Shown: positions 16,337 through 25,290, numbered from the stretch's first letter. The stretch is DNA of 64,000 bases from Streptomyces sp. ICBB 8177 (GCF_003144095.1 NZ_NSKH01000018.1:2599202-2663201); one strand, 5' to 3'. The notes: generated by a model not told the origin, from the letters alone. Numbers and translations: made by a program.

Positions 16337-17550
16337 CCTCCCCGACCGCGCCCGCGCACACCGCCACGTCTCCGGAAACCCCTCTGGACGTCGGCGACGA
16401 CGAACGCCGGGCCCGCGCCGCGCTCACCAGGATCGCCGAACCCGGCGACGAGGCGGTCGGCCGCTGGCTGCGCCGGTACGGGCCGGTGGCGACCCTGGCC
16501 ATGCTGACCGGGCAGGACGAACTGCCCGGCGTCTCCGACCGCAGGGCCGCCGGATACCGTGTGCGCCGCGCCCGGGTCCGGCCCGAGGCGGACCTCGGCG
16601 TCATCCGCGAACTCGGTGGCCGGTTCGTCTGCCCCGGTGACGAGGAGTGGCCCACGCAGCTCGACGACCTCGGCGACCAGCGGCCGATCGGCCTGTGGGT
16701 GCGCGGCCGGCCGAGCCTGCGGATGTGGGCGCTGCGCTCCGTCGCGCTCGTCGGGGCCAGGGCCTGCGGTGCCTACGGCAGCCATGTCGCCGCCACCCTC
16801 GCCGCCGACCTCGCCGAGGCGGGCTGGACGGTCGTGTCGGGCGCGGCCTACGGCATCGACGCCGCCGCGCACCGGGGCGCCCTGGCGGCGGGCGGGGCGA
16901 CCGCGGCCGTGCTCGCCTGCGGCGTCGACGTGCCCTATCCGGCCGGCCACGCGGAACTGCTGCGGCGCGTCACCCAGCAGGGGCTGGTCATCGCCGAGTT
17001 GGCCCCGGGCGACCACCCCACCCGGAGCCGCTTCGTGCTGCGCAACCGGGTCATCGCAGCACTCACCCGCGGCACGCTCGTGGTGCAGGCCCAACTGCGC
17101 AGCGGCTCCCTGGTCACCGCCCGCTGGGCGCGCCAACTCGGCAGGGTGGTCATGGGTGTTCCCGGTCCGGTCACCTCGGCTCTCTCCGCAGGCGTGCACG
17201 AACTGTTGCGCGGGGAGGCCCAGTTGGTGACCGACGCGCCCGAGGTGATCGAGCTGGTCGGCGCCATCGGGGAGGACCTCGCACCGCCACGCCACGGACC
17301 CGTGCTGCCGAGGGACCTGCTCGGCCCGGCCGCCGCCGCGGTGCTCGAAGCGCTGCCCGGCCGCCGCCGCACCGCGACGGCCGAACAGATCGCCCGCGAC
17401 GCCGGCATCGGACTCGACGAGACGACCGGCCGCCTGCACGAGCTGCACGCCCTCGGATTCGTCGAACGAGACGGCCCGAACTGGAGACTGACGCCGCCGC
17501 AGCCACGCCGACCGTCGGGTGACGGGGGTGACAACACGCGGATCCGGTGA
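16333..17550 (+). CDS. dprA: DNA processing protein DprA
   Basis: A 405-residue DprA/Smf. The Rossmann-like core has SVALVGARACGAYGS (from ~137), VVSGAAYGIDAAAH (~167-180), VLACGVDVPYP and AGSLVTARWA-like RSGSLVTARWARQLGR, followed by a C-terminal winged helix (about 340-400). DprA loads RecA on single-stranded DNA in transformable bacteria; Streptomyces keep the gene although they are not known as classically competent. ATG at 16333 overlaps the comM stop by 4 bp, so the three genes form a coupled operon. Confidence 0.92.
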   Translation: MTSPTAPAHTATSPETPLDVGDDERRARAALTRIAEPGDEAVGRWLRRYGPVATLAMLTGQDELPGVSDRRAAGYRVRRARVRPEADLGVIRELGGRFVCPGDEEWPTQLDDLGDQRPIGLWVRGRPSLRMWALRSVALVGARACGAYGSHVAATLAADLAEAGWTVVSGAAYGIDAAAHRGALAAGGATAAVLACGVDVPYPAGHAELLRRVTQQGLVIAELAPGDHPTRSRFVLRNRVIAALTRGTLVVQAQLRSGSLVTARWARQLGRVVMGVPGPVTSALSAGVHELLRGEAQLVTDAPEVIELVGAIGEDLAPPRHGPVLPRDLLGPAAAAVLEALPGRRRTATAEQIARDAGIGLDETTGRLHELHALGFVERDGPNWRLTPPQPRRPSGDGGDNTRIR

Positions 17551-17660
17551 CCCGGTCAACACACCATCAGGTGACAGGACGGTTCTTGACCTGGAGCGAT
17601 CCGGTCGCGAGGTTAGGAGGGTGCCCCCACAACGCTTTAATACGCAACAGCCGAGGGCGG

Positions 17661-17685
17661 GGACGGACGGAGCGGCCGTCCGTCC
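17661..17685 (+). terminator. Hairpin downstream of dprA
   Basis: GGACGGACGG (17661-17670) and CCGTCCGTCC (17676-17685) form a perfect 10-bp stem with a 5-base loop, 110 bp after dprA. No T-run follows, as is usual for Streptomyces terminators. The rest of the 277-bp gap to whiG has a TTGACC (17586) and a TACGCT (17762-17767) that may belong to promoters, but neither has a good partner box. Confidence 0.5.
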
Positions 17686-17827
17686 TGCCTGCCACACGGC
17701 GGAACGTATCTGCGGCGGACTCACCCGAACGTCGTAGCGCTGCGCGACCGAGGCGTCACGCTACGCTCGCGCATACCCCAGCCTCACCCCCCACCTACGT
17801 CACGGCAGAACGGCTCAAAGGCGACGC

Positions 17828-18685
17828 ATGCCCCAGCACACCTCCGGGCCTGACCGCGCGACAGCGGCGACCGACGACCACGGAAGTCGCCTGCGCGTAC
17901 GGACCGCCGCCCCCACGGCCCCCAGCGCCCTGGACGAACTGTGGCGCTCCTACAAGGACACCGGCGAAGCGCGGTTGCGCGAGCAGCTCATCCTCCACTA
18001 CTCACCGCTGGTCAAGTACGTCGCGGGGCGCGTCAGCGTCGGGCTGCCGTCCAGCGTCGAGCAGGCCGACTTCGTCTCCTCCGGGGTCTTCGGCCTCATC
18101 GACGCCATCGAGAAGTTCGAACCGGAACGCTCCATCAAGTTCGAGACCTACGCCATCACGCGCATCCGCGGCGCCATGATCGACGAACTGCGGGCGCTGG
18201 ACTGGATCCCCCGCTCGGTCCGTCAGAAGGCCCGCGCCGTCGAACGCGCCTACGCCACCCTCGAAGCCCGGTACCACCGCACCCCCACCGAGCCCGAGGT
18301 CGCCGCCGAGATGGACATCGGTGTCGAGGACCTGCACACCATCTTCGGGCAGCTCTCCCTGGCCAACGTCGTCGCGCTCGAAGAACTCCTGCACGTCAGC
18401 ACCGAGGGCGGCGACCGGCTCAGCCTCATCGACACCCTGGAAGACCGGGCGGCAGACAACCCCGTCGAGATCGCCGAGGACCGCGAACTGCGCCGCCTGC
18501 TCGCCCGCGCCGTCAACACCCTGCCCGAACGCGAGAAGACGGTGGTCACCCTCTACTACTACGAAGGCCTCACCCTCGCCGAGATCGGCCAGGTCCTCGG
18601 TGTGACCGAGAGCCGGGTCAGCCAGATCCACACCAAGTCGGTACTGCAGCTGCGGGCGAAACTCGCGGACGTCGGACGCTGCTGA
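17828..18685 (+). CDS. whiG: RNA polymerase sigma factor WhiG
   Basis: A 285-residue sigma factor of the sigma-28/FliA class. Region 2 contains [30 protein letters not shown]-like sequence (seen from ~residue 60) and the core-binding and -10 helix [29 protein letters not shown]; region 4 ends with [21 protein letters not shown]. In Streptomyces WhiG starts the change from aerial hyphae to spore chains and is held by the anti-sigma factor RsiG. The neighbourhood (dprA before, TetR and M23 genes and rpsB after) is the conserved whiG locus. ATG start at 17828. Confidence 0.95.
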   Translation: MPQHTSGPDRATAATDDHGSRLRVRTAAPTAPSALDELWRSYKDTGEARLREQLILHYSPLVKYVAGRVSVGLPSSVEQADFVSSGVFGLIDAIEKFEPERSIKFETYAITRIRGAMIDELRALDWIPRSVRQKARAVERAYATLEARYHRTPTEPEVAAEMDIGVEDLHTIFGQLSLANVVALEELLHVSTEGGDRLSLIDTLEDRAADNPVEIAEDRELRRLLARAVNTLPEREKTVVTLYYYEGLTLAEIGQVLGVTESRVSQIHTKSVLQLRAKLADVGRC

Positions 18686-18707
18686 CCCCCTGCACAGGCC
18701 AGGTCCG

Positions 18708-18713
18708 TACAGT
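18708..18713 (+). promoter_or_regulatory. Possible -10 box of the TetR gene
   Basis: TACAGT ends 6 bp before the GTG start at 18720, which would make a leaderless mRNA. CTGACC at 18682-18687 is the only -35-like hexamer and the spacer is 20 bp, so support is modest. Confidence 0.3.
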
Positions 18714-18719
18714 GGAGGG

Positions 18720-19310
18720 GTGCCAAGGATTCGAGCGGCCTCCGTGGCCGAGCACCGGACCATGCAGCGCGCCGCCCTGCTGGACGCCGCGCGCACCCTG
18801 CTGACCGAGGGCGGCACGGACGCGCTGACCTTCCCGGCGCTCGCCGAACGCACCGGGCTCGCGCGGTCCTCCGTCTACGAGTACTTCCGCTCCCGCGCCG
18901 CGGTCGTCGAAGAGCTGTGCGCGGTCGACTTCCCCGTCTGGGCCGCCGAGGTGGAGGCCGCGATGGCCGCGGCGAGTACCGCCGCCGCCAAGATCGAGGC
19001 GTACGTGCGCACCCAGCTCGCGCTGGTCGGCGACCGCAGGCACCGCGCCGTTGTCGCCATCTCGGCCGGCGAGCTCGACTCCGGCGCCCGCGAGAAGATC
19101 CGCGCCGCCCACGGCGGGCTGGTCGCCATGGTCGTCGAAGCCCTCGCCGCCCTCGGCCACGCCGAGCCCCGGCTCACCGCGATGCTGCTGCAAGGCGTGG
19201 TCGACGCCGCCGTCCGCCGCATCGAACTCGGCGCCGCCGAGGACCCCGAGCGCATCACCGAGGCCGCCGTCTCCATGGCCCTGCACGGGGTGGACCCGAG
19301 GCGCTCCTGA
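18720..19310 (+). CDS. TetR/AcrR family transcriptional regulator
   Basis: A 196-residue repressor-type protein. Residues ~15-60 form the TetR helix-turn-helix (AALLDAARTLLTEGGTDALTFPALAERTGLARSSVYEYF is seen in that stretch), and the rest is a helical ligand domain without a recognisable ligand signature. GTG start at 18720, 34 bp after whiG. The last 56 bp overlap the 3' end of the convergent M23 peptidase gene. Targets unknown; its conserved place next to whiG makes a developmental role possible but unproven. Confidence 0.88.
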   Translation: MPRIRAASVAEHRTMQRAALLDAARTLLTEGGTDALTFPALAERTGLARSSVYEYFRSRAAVVEELCAVDFPVWAAEVEAAMAAASTAAAKIEAYVRTQLALVGDRRHRAVVAISAGELDSGAREKIRAAHGGLVAMVVEALAALGHAEPRLTAMLLQGVVDAAVRRIELGAAEDPERITEAAVSMALHGVDPRRS

Positions 19311-20082
19311 ACCGCGCGCCCGCCCACGCCAGCACGGCGAGAACCGCCGCGGCCGTCCCCACGGTCCAGCCGCCCGCACCTCCCGCCCACGCCGCCGGCT
19401 CACGTGAGGCCTGCGCGGCGACCGGCGCAGCGGCCGGCGGCGGGACGCCGTGGACGGGCAGCAGGCGGGACGGTCCCAGGCGGCGCAGGGCGGGCGGGAT
19501 CAAGGAGAGCGGGTCGAGGTACTGATCGCCCCGCAGCAGTCCCCAGTGCAGACACCCGGACGGGCAGTGGAACGGCCCGGGGCCCAGCGTGCCGATGCTC
19601 TGACCCGCGCTGACGCGATCACCGGGTCGGACGGCCGGGCGCACCGGTTCGTAGGTGGCGCGCAGCGGGGGCTCGCCCGAGCCGGACAGCTGGACGGTGA
19701 CCACGCCCTGGCCCGCGACCACCCCGGCGAACGTCACCGCACCGGAGGTGGCGGACCGTACGGTGGCGCCGGGCGGGGCGCCCAGGTCGACGCCGCGGTG
19801 GCCCGGGGCCCACGGCGCGGGCGGAGGGTCGAACCCGCGCAGCACGGGAGGCGGCTCGCGCTCCCCGTGCGGCCCGGTGACCGGCCAGGCGCGCGCCCCG
19901 TCGTCCCCGTGCGCCGTGTCCGCCACCGCGCGCCCCGGCGCGTAGACGTGGACGTACAGGAGGAGCACGCCCAGCATCAGCAGGACGCCCCGTGAGGGTG
20001 CCCGTCGTCGCGGGGGAGTCCGCCCCGGGGGAGTGTTCCTCGGGGGCCGTGCCCCGCCGTCCACTGCTCGTCGCTGCCACAT
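19255..20082 (-). CDS. M23 (LytM-like) peptidase domain membrane protein
   Basis: A 275-residue protein with an N-terminal membrane helix or signal anchor (about 32-52), a LytM/M23 domain with GHRGVDLG (His95, Asp99) and CLHWGLLRGDQYLDPLSLI, and a C-terminal hydrophobic segment (TVGTAAAVLAVLAWAGARF) with a basic end. In active M23 enzymes the second metal site is HxH; here it reads Cys177-Leu-His179, so peptidoglycan cleavage is uncertain and the domain may only bind or regulate. ATG 20082 is preferred; a GTG at 20109 is in frame. Divergent from rpsB; converges on and overlaps the TetR gene. Confidence 0.8.
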   Translation of the reverse strand: MWQRRAVDGGARPPRNTPPGRTPPRRRAPSRGVLLMLGVLLLYVHVYAPGRAVADTAHGDDGARAWPVTGPHGEREPPPVLRGFDPPPAPWAPGHRGVDLGAPPGATVRSATSGAVTFAGVVAGQGVVTVQLSGSGEPPLRATYEPVRPAVRPGDRVSAGQSIGTLGPGPFHCPSGCLHWGLLRGDQYLDPLSLIPPALRRLGPSRLLPVHGVPPPAAAPVAAQASREPAAWAGGAGGWTVGTAAAVLAVLAWAGARFRSASGPPRAGPWRRRPR

Positions 20083-20500
20083 GCGCCCACCGTCCCGCAG
20101 CGCCGGCACCCCAGATGATCATGGTCCCTTTCTGTGGACCCCCGGTCATTTGTGGACAACTCGCTCACCCGCACGCGCACCCTCCCTGTCCGGGAGGCCG
20201 CTCCCGCCAGGGGGCGAAACCCGTGTCGCCCGGCGCCTTCGAGGTCCCGTACACTTTCCCTGGCGACCCGGGCCACCGGGTCGACTTCGCACGCCCCGCC
20301 TCCGCCGTACCGCCGCCCTTCCCGGGAGGCGAGTTCGGAGGCCGCGTCCCTCGGTCCTCGGAAGACCCGCGTGAGCAGCGCCCGGCGCAGCCCGCGCGCG
20401 CTGAGCCCAAGCGCAGCGCCTTCCGCGGCACGGCGCGCCGGGGCGTCAGGCGCGGCCGCCGCCCGGCGTCCGCGGAACCGAGTATCCAAGGAGTACGGCC
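20083..20500. other. 418-bp intergenic region between the M23 gene and rpsB
   Basis: No gene is seen here. It holds a reverse DnaA box (20151-20159), a -10-like TACACT at 20250-20255 without a clear -35, a hairpin just after the expected start (CGACCCGG 20264-20271 with CCGGGTCG 20276-20283), and a ~240-nt GC-rich leader before rpsB. Ribosomal protein S2 regulates its own leader in several bacterial groups, so this leader may be regulatory, but I recognise no defined motif. Confidence 0.5.
20151..20159 (-). other. DnaA box (perfect, reverse strand)
   Basis: TGTGGACAA on the plus strand is the complement of the consensus TTGTCCACA. It sits in the divergent region between the M23 peptidase gene and rpsB. 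A half match (TGTGGACCC) occurs 20 bp earlier at 20133. Confidence 0.55.
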
Positions 20501-21385
20501 ATGGCCGTCGTCACGATGCGGGAGCTGCTGGAGAGCGGCGTCCACTTCGGCCACCAGACCCGCCGCTGGAACCCGAAGATGAAGCGCTTCATCTTCACCG
20601 AGCGCAACGGCATCTACATCATCGACCTGCTCCAGTCGCTGTCGTACATCGACCGCGCCTACGAGTTCGTCAAGGAGACCGTCGCCCACGGCGGTTCCGT
20701 CCTCTTCGTCGGCACCAAGAAGCAGGCCCAGGAGGCCATCGCCGAGCAGGCGACCCGGGTCGGCATGCCGTACGTCAACCAGCGTTGGCTGGGCGGCATG
20801 CTCACCAACTTCTCGACCGTCTACAAGCGCCTGCAGCGCCTGAAGGAGCTCGAGGAGATCGACTTCACGGACGTGGCCGCCTCCGGCCTCACCAAGAAGG
20901 AACTCCTGGTCCTCGAGCGCGAGAAGAACAAGCTCGAGAAGACCCTCGGCGGTATCCGCGACATGCAGAAGGTGCCCAGCGCCGTCTGGATCGTGGACAC
21001 CAAGAAGGAGCACATCGCCGTCGGCGAGGCGCGCAAGCTGCGCATCCCGGTCGTCGCGATCCTCGACACCAACTGCGACCCCGACGAGGTCGACTACAAG
21101 ATCCCGGGCAACGACGACGCGATCCGCTCCGTCACCCTGCTCACCCGGGTCATCGCCGACGCCGCCGCCGAGGGCCTGATCGCCCGCTCCGGTGCCGCCA
21201 CCGGTGACGCCAAGGCCGCCCCGGCCGAGCCGCTGGCCGAGTGGGAGCGCGACCTGCTCGAGGGCGAGAAGGCCAAGTCCGAGGAGGCCGCCACCGAGGC
21301 TCCGGCCGCCGCCGAGACCCCGGCCGCCACAGAGGCCCCGGCCGCGGAGGCCCCCGAGGCCACCGAGGCGGGCGAGAACGCCTGA
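20501..21385 (+). CDS. rpsB: 30S ribosomal protein S2
   Basis: A 294-residue S2, starting [20 protein letters not shown] and containing [29 protein letters not shown] and the rRNA-contact region [17 protein letters not shown]. The final ~60 residues are an Ala/Glu/Pro-rich tail found in actinobacteria. AAGGAG (20488-20493) precedes the ATG at 20501. First gene of rpsB-tsf-pyrH-frr-cdsA. Confidence 0.97.
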   Translation: MAVVTMRELLESGVHFGHQTRRWNPKMKRFIFTERNGIYIIDLLQSLSYIDRAYEFVKETVAHGGSVLFVGTKKQAQEAIAEQATRVGMPYVNQRWLGGMLTNFSTVYKRLQRLKELEEIDFTDVAASGLTKKELLVLEREKNKLEKTLGGIRDMQKVPSAVWIVDTKKEHIAVGEARKLRIPVVAILDTNCDPDEVDYKIPGNDDAIRSVTLLTRVIADAAAEGLIARSGAATGDAKAAPAEPLAEWERDLLEGEKAKSEEAATEAPAAAETPAATEAPAAEAPEATEAGENA

Positions 21386-21490
21386 GTCGCCGCGCCGTGC
21401 GGCCCCCTAGGGCCGCCGCGCGAGCGCGCCCGTCAGGGCCGCGGCCGGCCGCCAGGGCCGCACCCGGCTCACCAGGGCTGAACACGACGG

Positions 21491-21519
21491 GGGGCGGGCT
21501 CCACAAGAGCCCGGCCCCC
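21491..21519 (+). terminator. Attenuator-like hairpin between rpsB and tsf
   Basis: GGGGCGGGCTC (21491-21501) pairs with GAGCCCGGCCCC (21507-21518), one base bulged, with a short loop. It lies 49 bp before tsf and has no T-run. An attenuator at this place, setting the S2 to EF-Ts ratio, has been described for Streptomyces as I recall. Confidence 0.5.
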
Positions 21520-21567
21520 GCCGTACACCGGTAGACCCCGACTTTTCGAGAAGAGATTCCAGGGACC

Positions 21568-22404
21568 ATGGCGAACTTCACCGCCGCCGACGTCAAGAAG
21601 CTCCGCGAGCTGACCGGCGCCGGCATGATGGACTGCAAGAAGGCGCTGGACGAGGCCGAGGGCAACGTCGACAAGGCCGTCGAGATCCTCCGCGTCAAGG
21701 GCCAGAAGGGCGTCGCCAAGCGCGAGGGCCGCAACGCCTCCAACGGTGCCGTCGTCTCCCTCATCGCGGACGGCAACACCTCCGGCGTCCTGGTCGAGCT
21801 GAACTGCGAGACCGACTTCGTCGCCAAGGGCGAGAAGTTCGTCGCCGTCGCCGAGGCCATCGCCAAGCACGTCGCCGCCGTCAAGCCGGCCGACCTCGAC
21901 GCCCTGCTCGCCTCCGAGATCGAGGCCGGCAAGACCGTCCAGGCGTACGTCGACGAGGCCAACGCCACCCTCGGCGAGAAGATCGTGCTGAGCCGCTTCG
22001 CGCAGTTCGCCGACGGCTACGTCTCCTCCTACCTGCACCGCACCAGCCCGGACCTGCCCCCGCAGGTCGGCGTGCTGGTCGCGCTCGACAAGGAGGACGC
22101 CCAGGTCGCCAAGGACGTGGCGCAGCACATCGCCGCGTTCGCGCCGAAGTTCCTCACCCGCGACGAGATCCCGGCCGAGACGGTGGAGAACGAGCGCCGC
22201 GTCGCCGAGGCCACCGCTCGCGAGGAGGGCAAGCCCGAGGCCGCCCTGCCGAAGATCGTCGAGGGCCGCGTCACCGGCTTCTTCAAGGAGAACGTCCTGC
22301 TGGACCAGGCGTTCGCCAAGGACAACAAGAAGACCGTCGCCAAGGTGCTGGAAGAGGCGGGCGTCACGCTGAAGAGCTTCGCGCGCTTCCGCGTCGGCGT
22401 CTGA
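21568..22404 (+). CDS. tsf: Translation elongation factor Ts
   Basis: The guanine-nucleotide exchange factor of EF-Tu. The 278-residue protein starts [27 protein letters not shown] (UBA-like domain plus the conserved TGAGMMDCK), followed by the core [16 protein letters not shown]-like segment (here [20 protein letters not shown]) and two EF-Ts subdomains. ATG at 21568 with CCAGGGA before it. Confidence 0.97.
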   Translation: MANFTAADVKKLRELTGAGMMDCKKALDEAEGNVDKAVEILRVKGQKGVAKREGRNASNGAVVSLIADGNTSGVLVELNCETDFVAKGEKFVAVAEAIAKHVAAVKPADLDALLASEIEAGKTVQAYVDEANATLGEKIVLSRFAQFADGYVSSYLHRTSPDLPPQVGVLVALDKEDAQVAKDVAQHIAAFAPKFLTRDEIPAETVENERRVAEATAREEGKPEAALPKIVEGRVTGFFKENVLLDQAFAKDNKKTVAKVLEEAGVTLKSFARFRVGV

Positions 22405-22482
22405 GCCCGGCAGCGAATGACCGACGACCCGGCTAGGGTCGTACGCGGTCGGCCGCTCGCCGACCGGCCGCAGTTGTGACGA

Positions 22483-22533
22483 GGAGGCCATTGCCGTAGA
22501 GGGAACCGTCGAGTACCCCCGGCAATGGCCTCC
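22483..22533 (+). terminator. Strong hairpin between tsf and pyrH
   Basis: A perfect 14-bp inverted repeat, GGAGGCCATTGCCG (22483-22496) and CGGCAATGGCCTCC (22520-22533), encloses a 23-base loop that starts with TAGAGGGAACC. It starts 78 bp after tsf and ends 25 bp before the pyrH ATG. It may end the rpsB-tsf transcript or act as an attenuator for pyrH; no T-run follows. Confidence 0.6.
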
Positions 22534-22558
22534 TTCGTACGTGCACGAGGAGAGACCC

Positions 22559-23344
22559 ATGGATCAGGACGCCCGCCCCGACGAGACGACCGCGGATGCG
22601 CACCGCAAGGGCGGCGACGGCGGCGCACCGCGCCGGTTCCTGCTCAAGCTGTCCGGCGAGGCGTTCGGCGGCGGCAGCCTCGGCGTCGACCCCGACGTCG
22701 TGCACAAGATCGCTCGGGAGATCGCGGCGGTGGTGCGCGGCGGCACCCAGATCGCCATCGTGATCGGCGGCGGCAACTTCTTCCGTGGGGCCGAACTCCA
22801 GCAGCGCGGCATGGACCGCGCCCGCTCCGACTACATGGGCATGCTCGGCATCGTCATGAACTGCCTCGCGCTCCAGGACTTCCTGGAGAAGGAGGGCATC
22901 GACACCCGGGTGCAGACCGCCATCACCATGGGCCAGGTCGCCGAGCCCTACATCCCGCTGCGCGCCGTGCGGCACCTGGAGAAGGGCCGCGTCGTGATCT
23001 TCGGCGCGGGCATGGGCATGCCGTACTTCTCCACCGACACCACCGCCGCGCAGCGGGCCCTGGAGATCCACGCCGAGATGATCCTCATGGGCAAGAACGG
23101 CGTGGACGGGGTCTACGACTCCGACCCCAAGCTCAACCCCGACGCGGTCAAGTTCGACGCCCTGGAGTACGACGAGGTGCTCGCCCGGGACCTGAAGGTC
23201 GCGGACGCCACCGCGATCACCCTGTGCCGTGACAACAGCCTGCCGATCCTCGTCTTCGAACTGCTCGCCGAGGGCAACATCGCCCGCGCCGTGAAGGGTG
23301 AGAAGATCGGCACGCTGGTGAGCGACCACGGCACCCGGGACTGA
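22559..23344 (+). CDS. pyrH: UMP kinase (uridylate kinase)
   Basis: Phosphorylates UMP to UDP in pyrimidine nucleotide synthesis. The 261-residue protein belongs to the amino-acid-kinase fold family: [12 protein letters not shown] (phosphate loop), [30 protein letters not shown] and the C-terminal [11 protein letters not shown] ~23-residue hydrophilic N-terminal extension precedes the fold. ATG 22559 is chosen because GAGGAGAG ends ~5 bp before it; a GTG at 22541 is also in frame. Confidence 0.96.
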   Translation: MDQDARPDETTADAHRKGGDGGAPRRFLLKLSGEAFGGGSLGVDPDVVHKIAREIAAVVRGGTQIAIVIGGGNFFRGAELQQRGMDRARSDYMGMLGIVMNCLALQDFLEKEGIDTRVQTAITMGQVAEPYIPLRAVRHLEKGRVVIFGAGMGMPYFSTDTTAAQRALEIHAEMILMGKNGVDGVYDSDPKLNPDAVKFDALEYDEVLARDLKVADATAITLCRDNSLPILVFELLAEGNIARAVKGEKIGTLVSDHGTRD

Positions 23345-23518
23345 GCACGACCGCCCCTCGCGGACACGGCCGCCCCCCGCGGGCGTGACCGCCCCGGCAC
23401 GGCGAACAGCCCGTTCCGGGGATGGACAACCCGCCGTCGGTCCGACACCGTGCGGTGAACAGGCAGCGACGGCGAGATTCCCGAAGCGCACGACGAAGAC
23501 CCAGAAGACCAGGAGCAG

Positions 23519-24079
23519 ATGGTGATCGAAGAGACCCTCCTCGAAGCCGAGGAGAAGATGGAGAAGGCCGTCGTGGTCGCCAAGGAGGACTTCGCCGCGA
23601 TCCGCACCGGCCGTGCGCACCCGGCGATGTTCAACAAGATCGTGGCCGAGTACTACGGCACCATGACGCCGATCAACCAGATGGCGTCGTTCTCGGTGCC
23701 GGAGCCGCGGATGGCCGTGGTGACCCCGTTCGACAAGACCGCGCTGCGGGCCATCGAGACCGCGATCCGCGACTCCGACCTGGGCGTCAACCCGTCCAAC
23801 GACGGCAGCATCATCCGGGTGGTGTTCCCCGAGCTGACCGAGGAGCGCCGCAAGCAGTTCATCAAGGTCGCCAAGGGCAAGGCGGAGGACGCCAGGGTCT
23901 CCATCCGCAGCGTGCGCCGCAAGGCCAAGGAGACGCTGGACAAGCTCGTCAAGGACGGCGAGGCCGGCGAGGACGAGGTGCGCCGCGCGGAGAAGGACCT
24001 GCAGGACACCACCGACAAGTACGTGGCTCAGGTCGACGAGCTGCTCAAGCACAAGGAAGCCGAGCTGCTCGAGGTCTGA
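23519..24079 (+). CDS. frr: Ribosome recycling factor
   Basis: Splits post-termination ribosomes with EF-G. The 186-residue protein shows the typical pattern [53 protein letters not shown] and [16 protein letters not shown], and the long three-helix bundle. ATG at 23519 follows AGGAGC. Its stop shares bases with the cdsA start (TGATG). Confidence 0.97.
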   Translation: MVIEETLLEAEEKMEKAVVVAKEDFAAIRTGRAHPAMFNKIVAEYYGTMTPINQMASFSVPEPRMAVVTPFDKTALRAIETAIRDSDLGVNPSNDGSIIRVVFPELTEERRKQFIKVAKGKAEDARVSIRSVRRKAKETLDKLVKDGEAGEDEVRRAEKDLQDTTDKYVAQVDELLKHKEAELLEV

Positions 24080-25137
24080 TGAACGACTCTTCACGGGGGG
24101 CGCCGCCGGGCGCCGGCTGGCAGGGAGCCCCCGAGCGGACGGCTGCCGCTTTCGAGGGCGCGCCGGTCCCGGCGGGTCCCTCGTACGACGGCGGTCCCGC
24201 GGCGCAGACTCGACCCATGCCACCAGTACCGGACGAGAGCCCAGGCCAGGACGCCGGCCGCGGTGAGACCGGCGAGGGGTCCGGACGGGGCCACCGCTCC
24301 GCCCGCAAGGACGGCGCCCGCAAGAGCGCGGGGCGCGACCTCGGCGCGGCCATAGGGGTCGGCGTCGGCCTGGGCGCGGTCATCGTCGCGGCGCTGTTCG
24401 TCGTCAAGGCGGTCTTCGTCGGCGTCGTGGTGGTCGCCGTCGTGGTCGGCCTGTGGGAGCTGACCAGCCGCCTGACCGAGCGCAAGGGCATCCACGCGCC
24501 GCTGGTCCCGCTGGCGGCGGGTGGCGCGGCCATGGTGATCGCGGGCTACCTGAGGGCTGCCGAGGGCGCCTGGATCGCGATGGCGCTCACGGTGCTGGCG
24601 GTGCTGGTCTGGCGGATGGCAAGGCCGCCGGAGGACTACCTCAAGGACGTCACCGCGGCCGTCTTCGCCGCGTTCTACGTGCCGTTCCTCGCGACGTTCG
24701 TGGTGATGATGCTCGCCGCGCACGACGGGCCGTGGCGGGTCTTCGTCTTCCTGCTGCTGACGGTGGTCAGCGACACCGGCGCGTACGCGGTCGGCTGGCG
24801 CTTCGGCAGGCAGAAGCTGGCGCCGCGCATCAGTCCCGGCAAGACCCGCGCGGGACTGGTCGGCGCGGCCGCCTTCGCGATGGTGGCGGGTGCGCTGTCG
24901 ATGCGGTACCTGATCGACGGCGGGCAGTGGTGGCAGGGCCTGCTGCTGGGCCTCGCGGTGGCCGCCAGTGCCACGCTGGGCGACCTGGGCGAGTCGATGA
25001 TCAAGCGGGACCTCGGCATCAAGGACATGGGCACGCTGCTGCCCGGCCACGGCGGCATCATGGACCGCCTGGACTCCCTGCTGCCCACGGCCCCGGTGGT
25101 CTGGCTGCTGCTGGTGATCTTCGTCGGGGGAAGCTGA
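24079..25137 (+). CDS. cdsA: Phosphatidate cytidylyltransferase
   Basis: Makes CDP-diacylglycerol, the precursor of phosphatidylglycerol, cardiolipin, phosphatidylinositol and phosphatidylethanolamine. The 352-residue protein has a ~90-residue hydrophilic, Gly/Pro-rich N-terminus, then seven or eight membrane segments, and near the C-terminus the CDP-alcohol-synthase signature GESMIKRDLGIKDMGTLLPG followed by HGGIMDRLDS. ATG 24079 overlaps the frr stop by 1 bp, so the two are coupled. Confidence 0.93.
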   Translation: MNDSSRGAPPGAGWQGAPERTAAAFEGAPVPAGPSYDGGPAAQTRPMPPVPDESPGQDAGRGETGEGSGRGHRSARKDGARKSAGRDLGAAIGVGVGLGAVIVAALFVVKAVFVGVVVVAVVVGLWELTSRLTERKGIHAPLVPLAAGGAAMVIAGYLRAAEGAWIAMALTVLAVLVWRMARPPEDYLKDVTAAVFAAFYVPFLATFVVMMLAAHDGPWRVFVFLLLTVVSDTGAYAVGWRFGRQKLAPRISPGKTRAGLVGAAAFAMVAGALSMRYLIDGGQWWQGLLLGLAVAASATLGDLGESMIKRDLGIKDMGTLLPGHGGIMDRLDSLLPTAPVVWLLLVIFVGGS

Positions 25138-25173
25138 CCCGGACCGTTACCCTGGAAGGGCTGGCCGCCGACA

Positions 25174-25200
25174 GGTGCCCCGCCCTTGCGGGGGTGGTCC
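25174..25200 (+). repeat. Orphan type I-E CRISPR-repeat-like palindrome
   Basis: The 27-bp segment from 25174 contains CCCCGC-cctt-GCGGGG followed by GTGGTCC. This is the layout of actinobacterial type I-E CRISPR repeats (TCCCCGC-loop-GCGGGG-GTGGTCC). It stands alone in the 153-bp gap between cdsA and rlmN. It could equally be the cdsA terminator hairpin. Confidence 0.4.
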
Positions 25201-25290
25201 GGTGAGGTCTCCGGGCGCCGGCATGACCCGTCCCTGGTCCCCGCGCCCGCGGGGCTCGCAGTCACCGTGCCCTTGAGGAGTCCGCGTTTC

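Noticed and set aside
17586-17619. TTGACC with TAGGAG as a whiG promoter
   Set aside because: The spacer is 22 bp, and a strong hairpin at 17661-17685 would lie between it and whiG.
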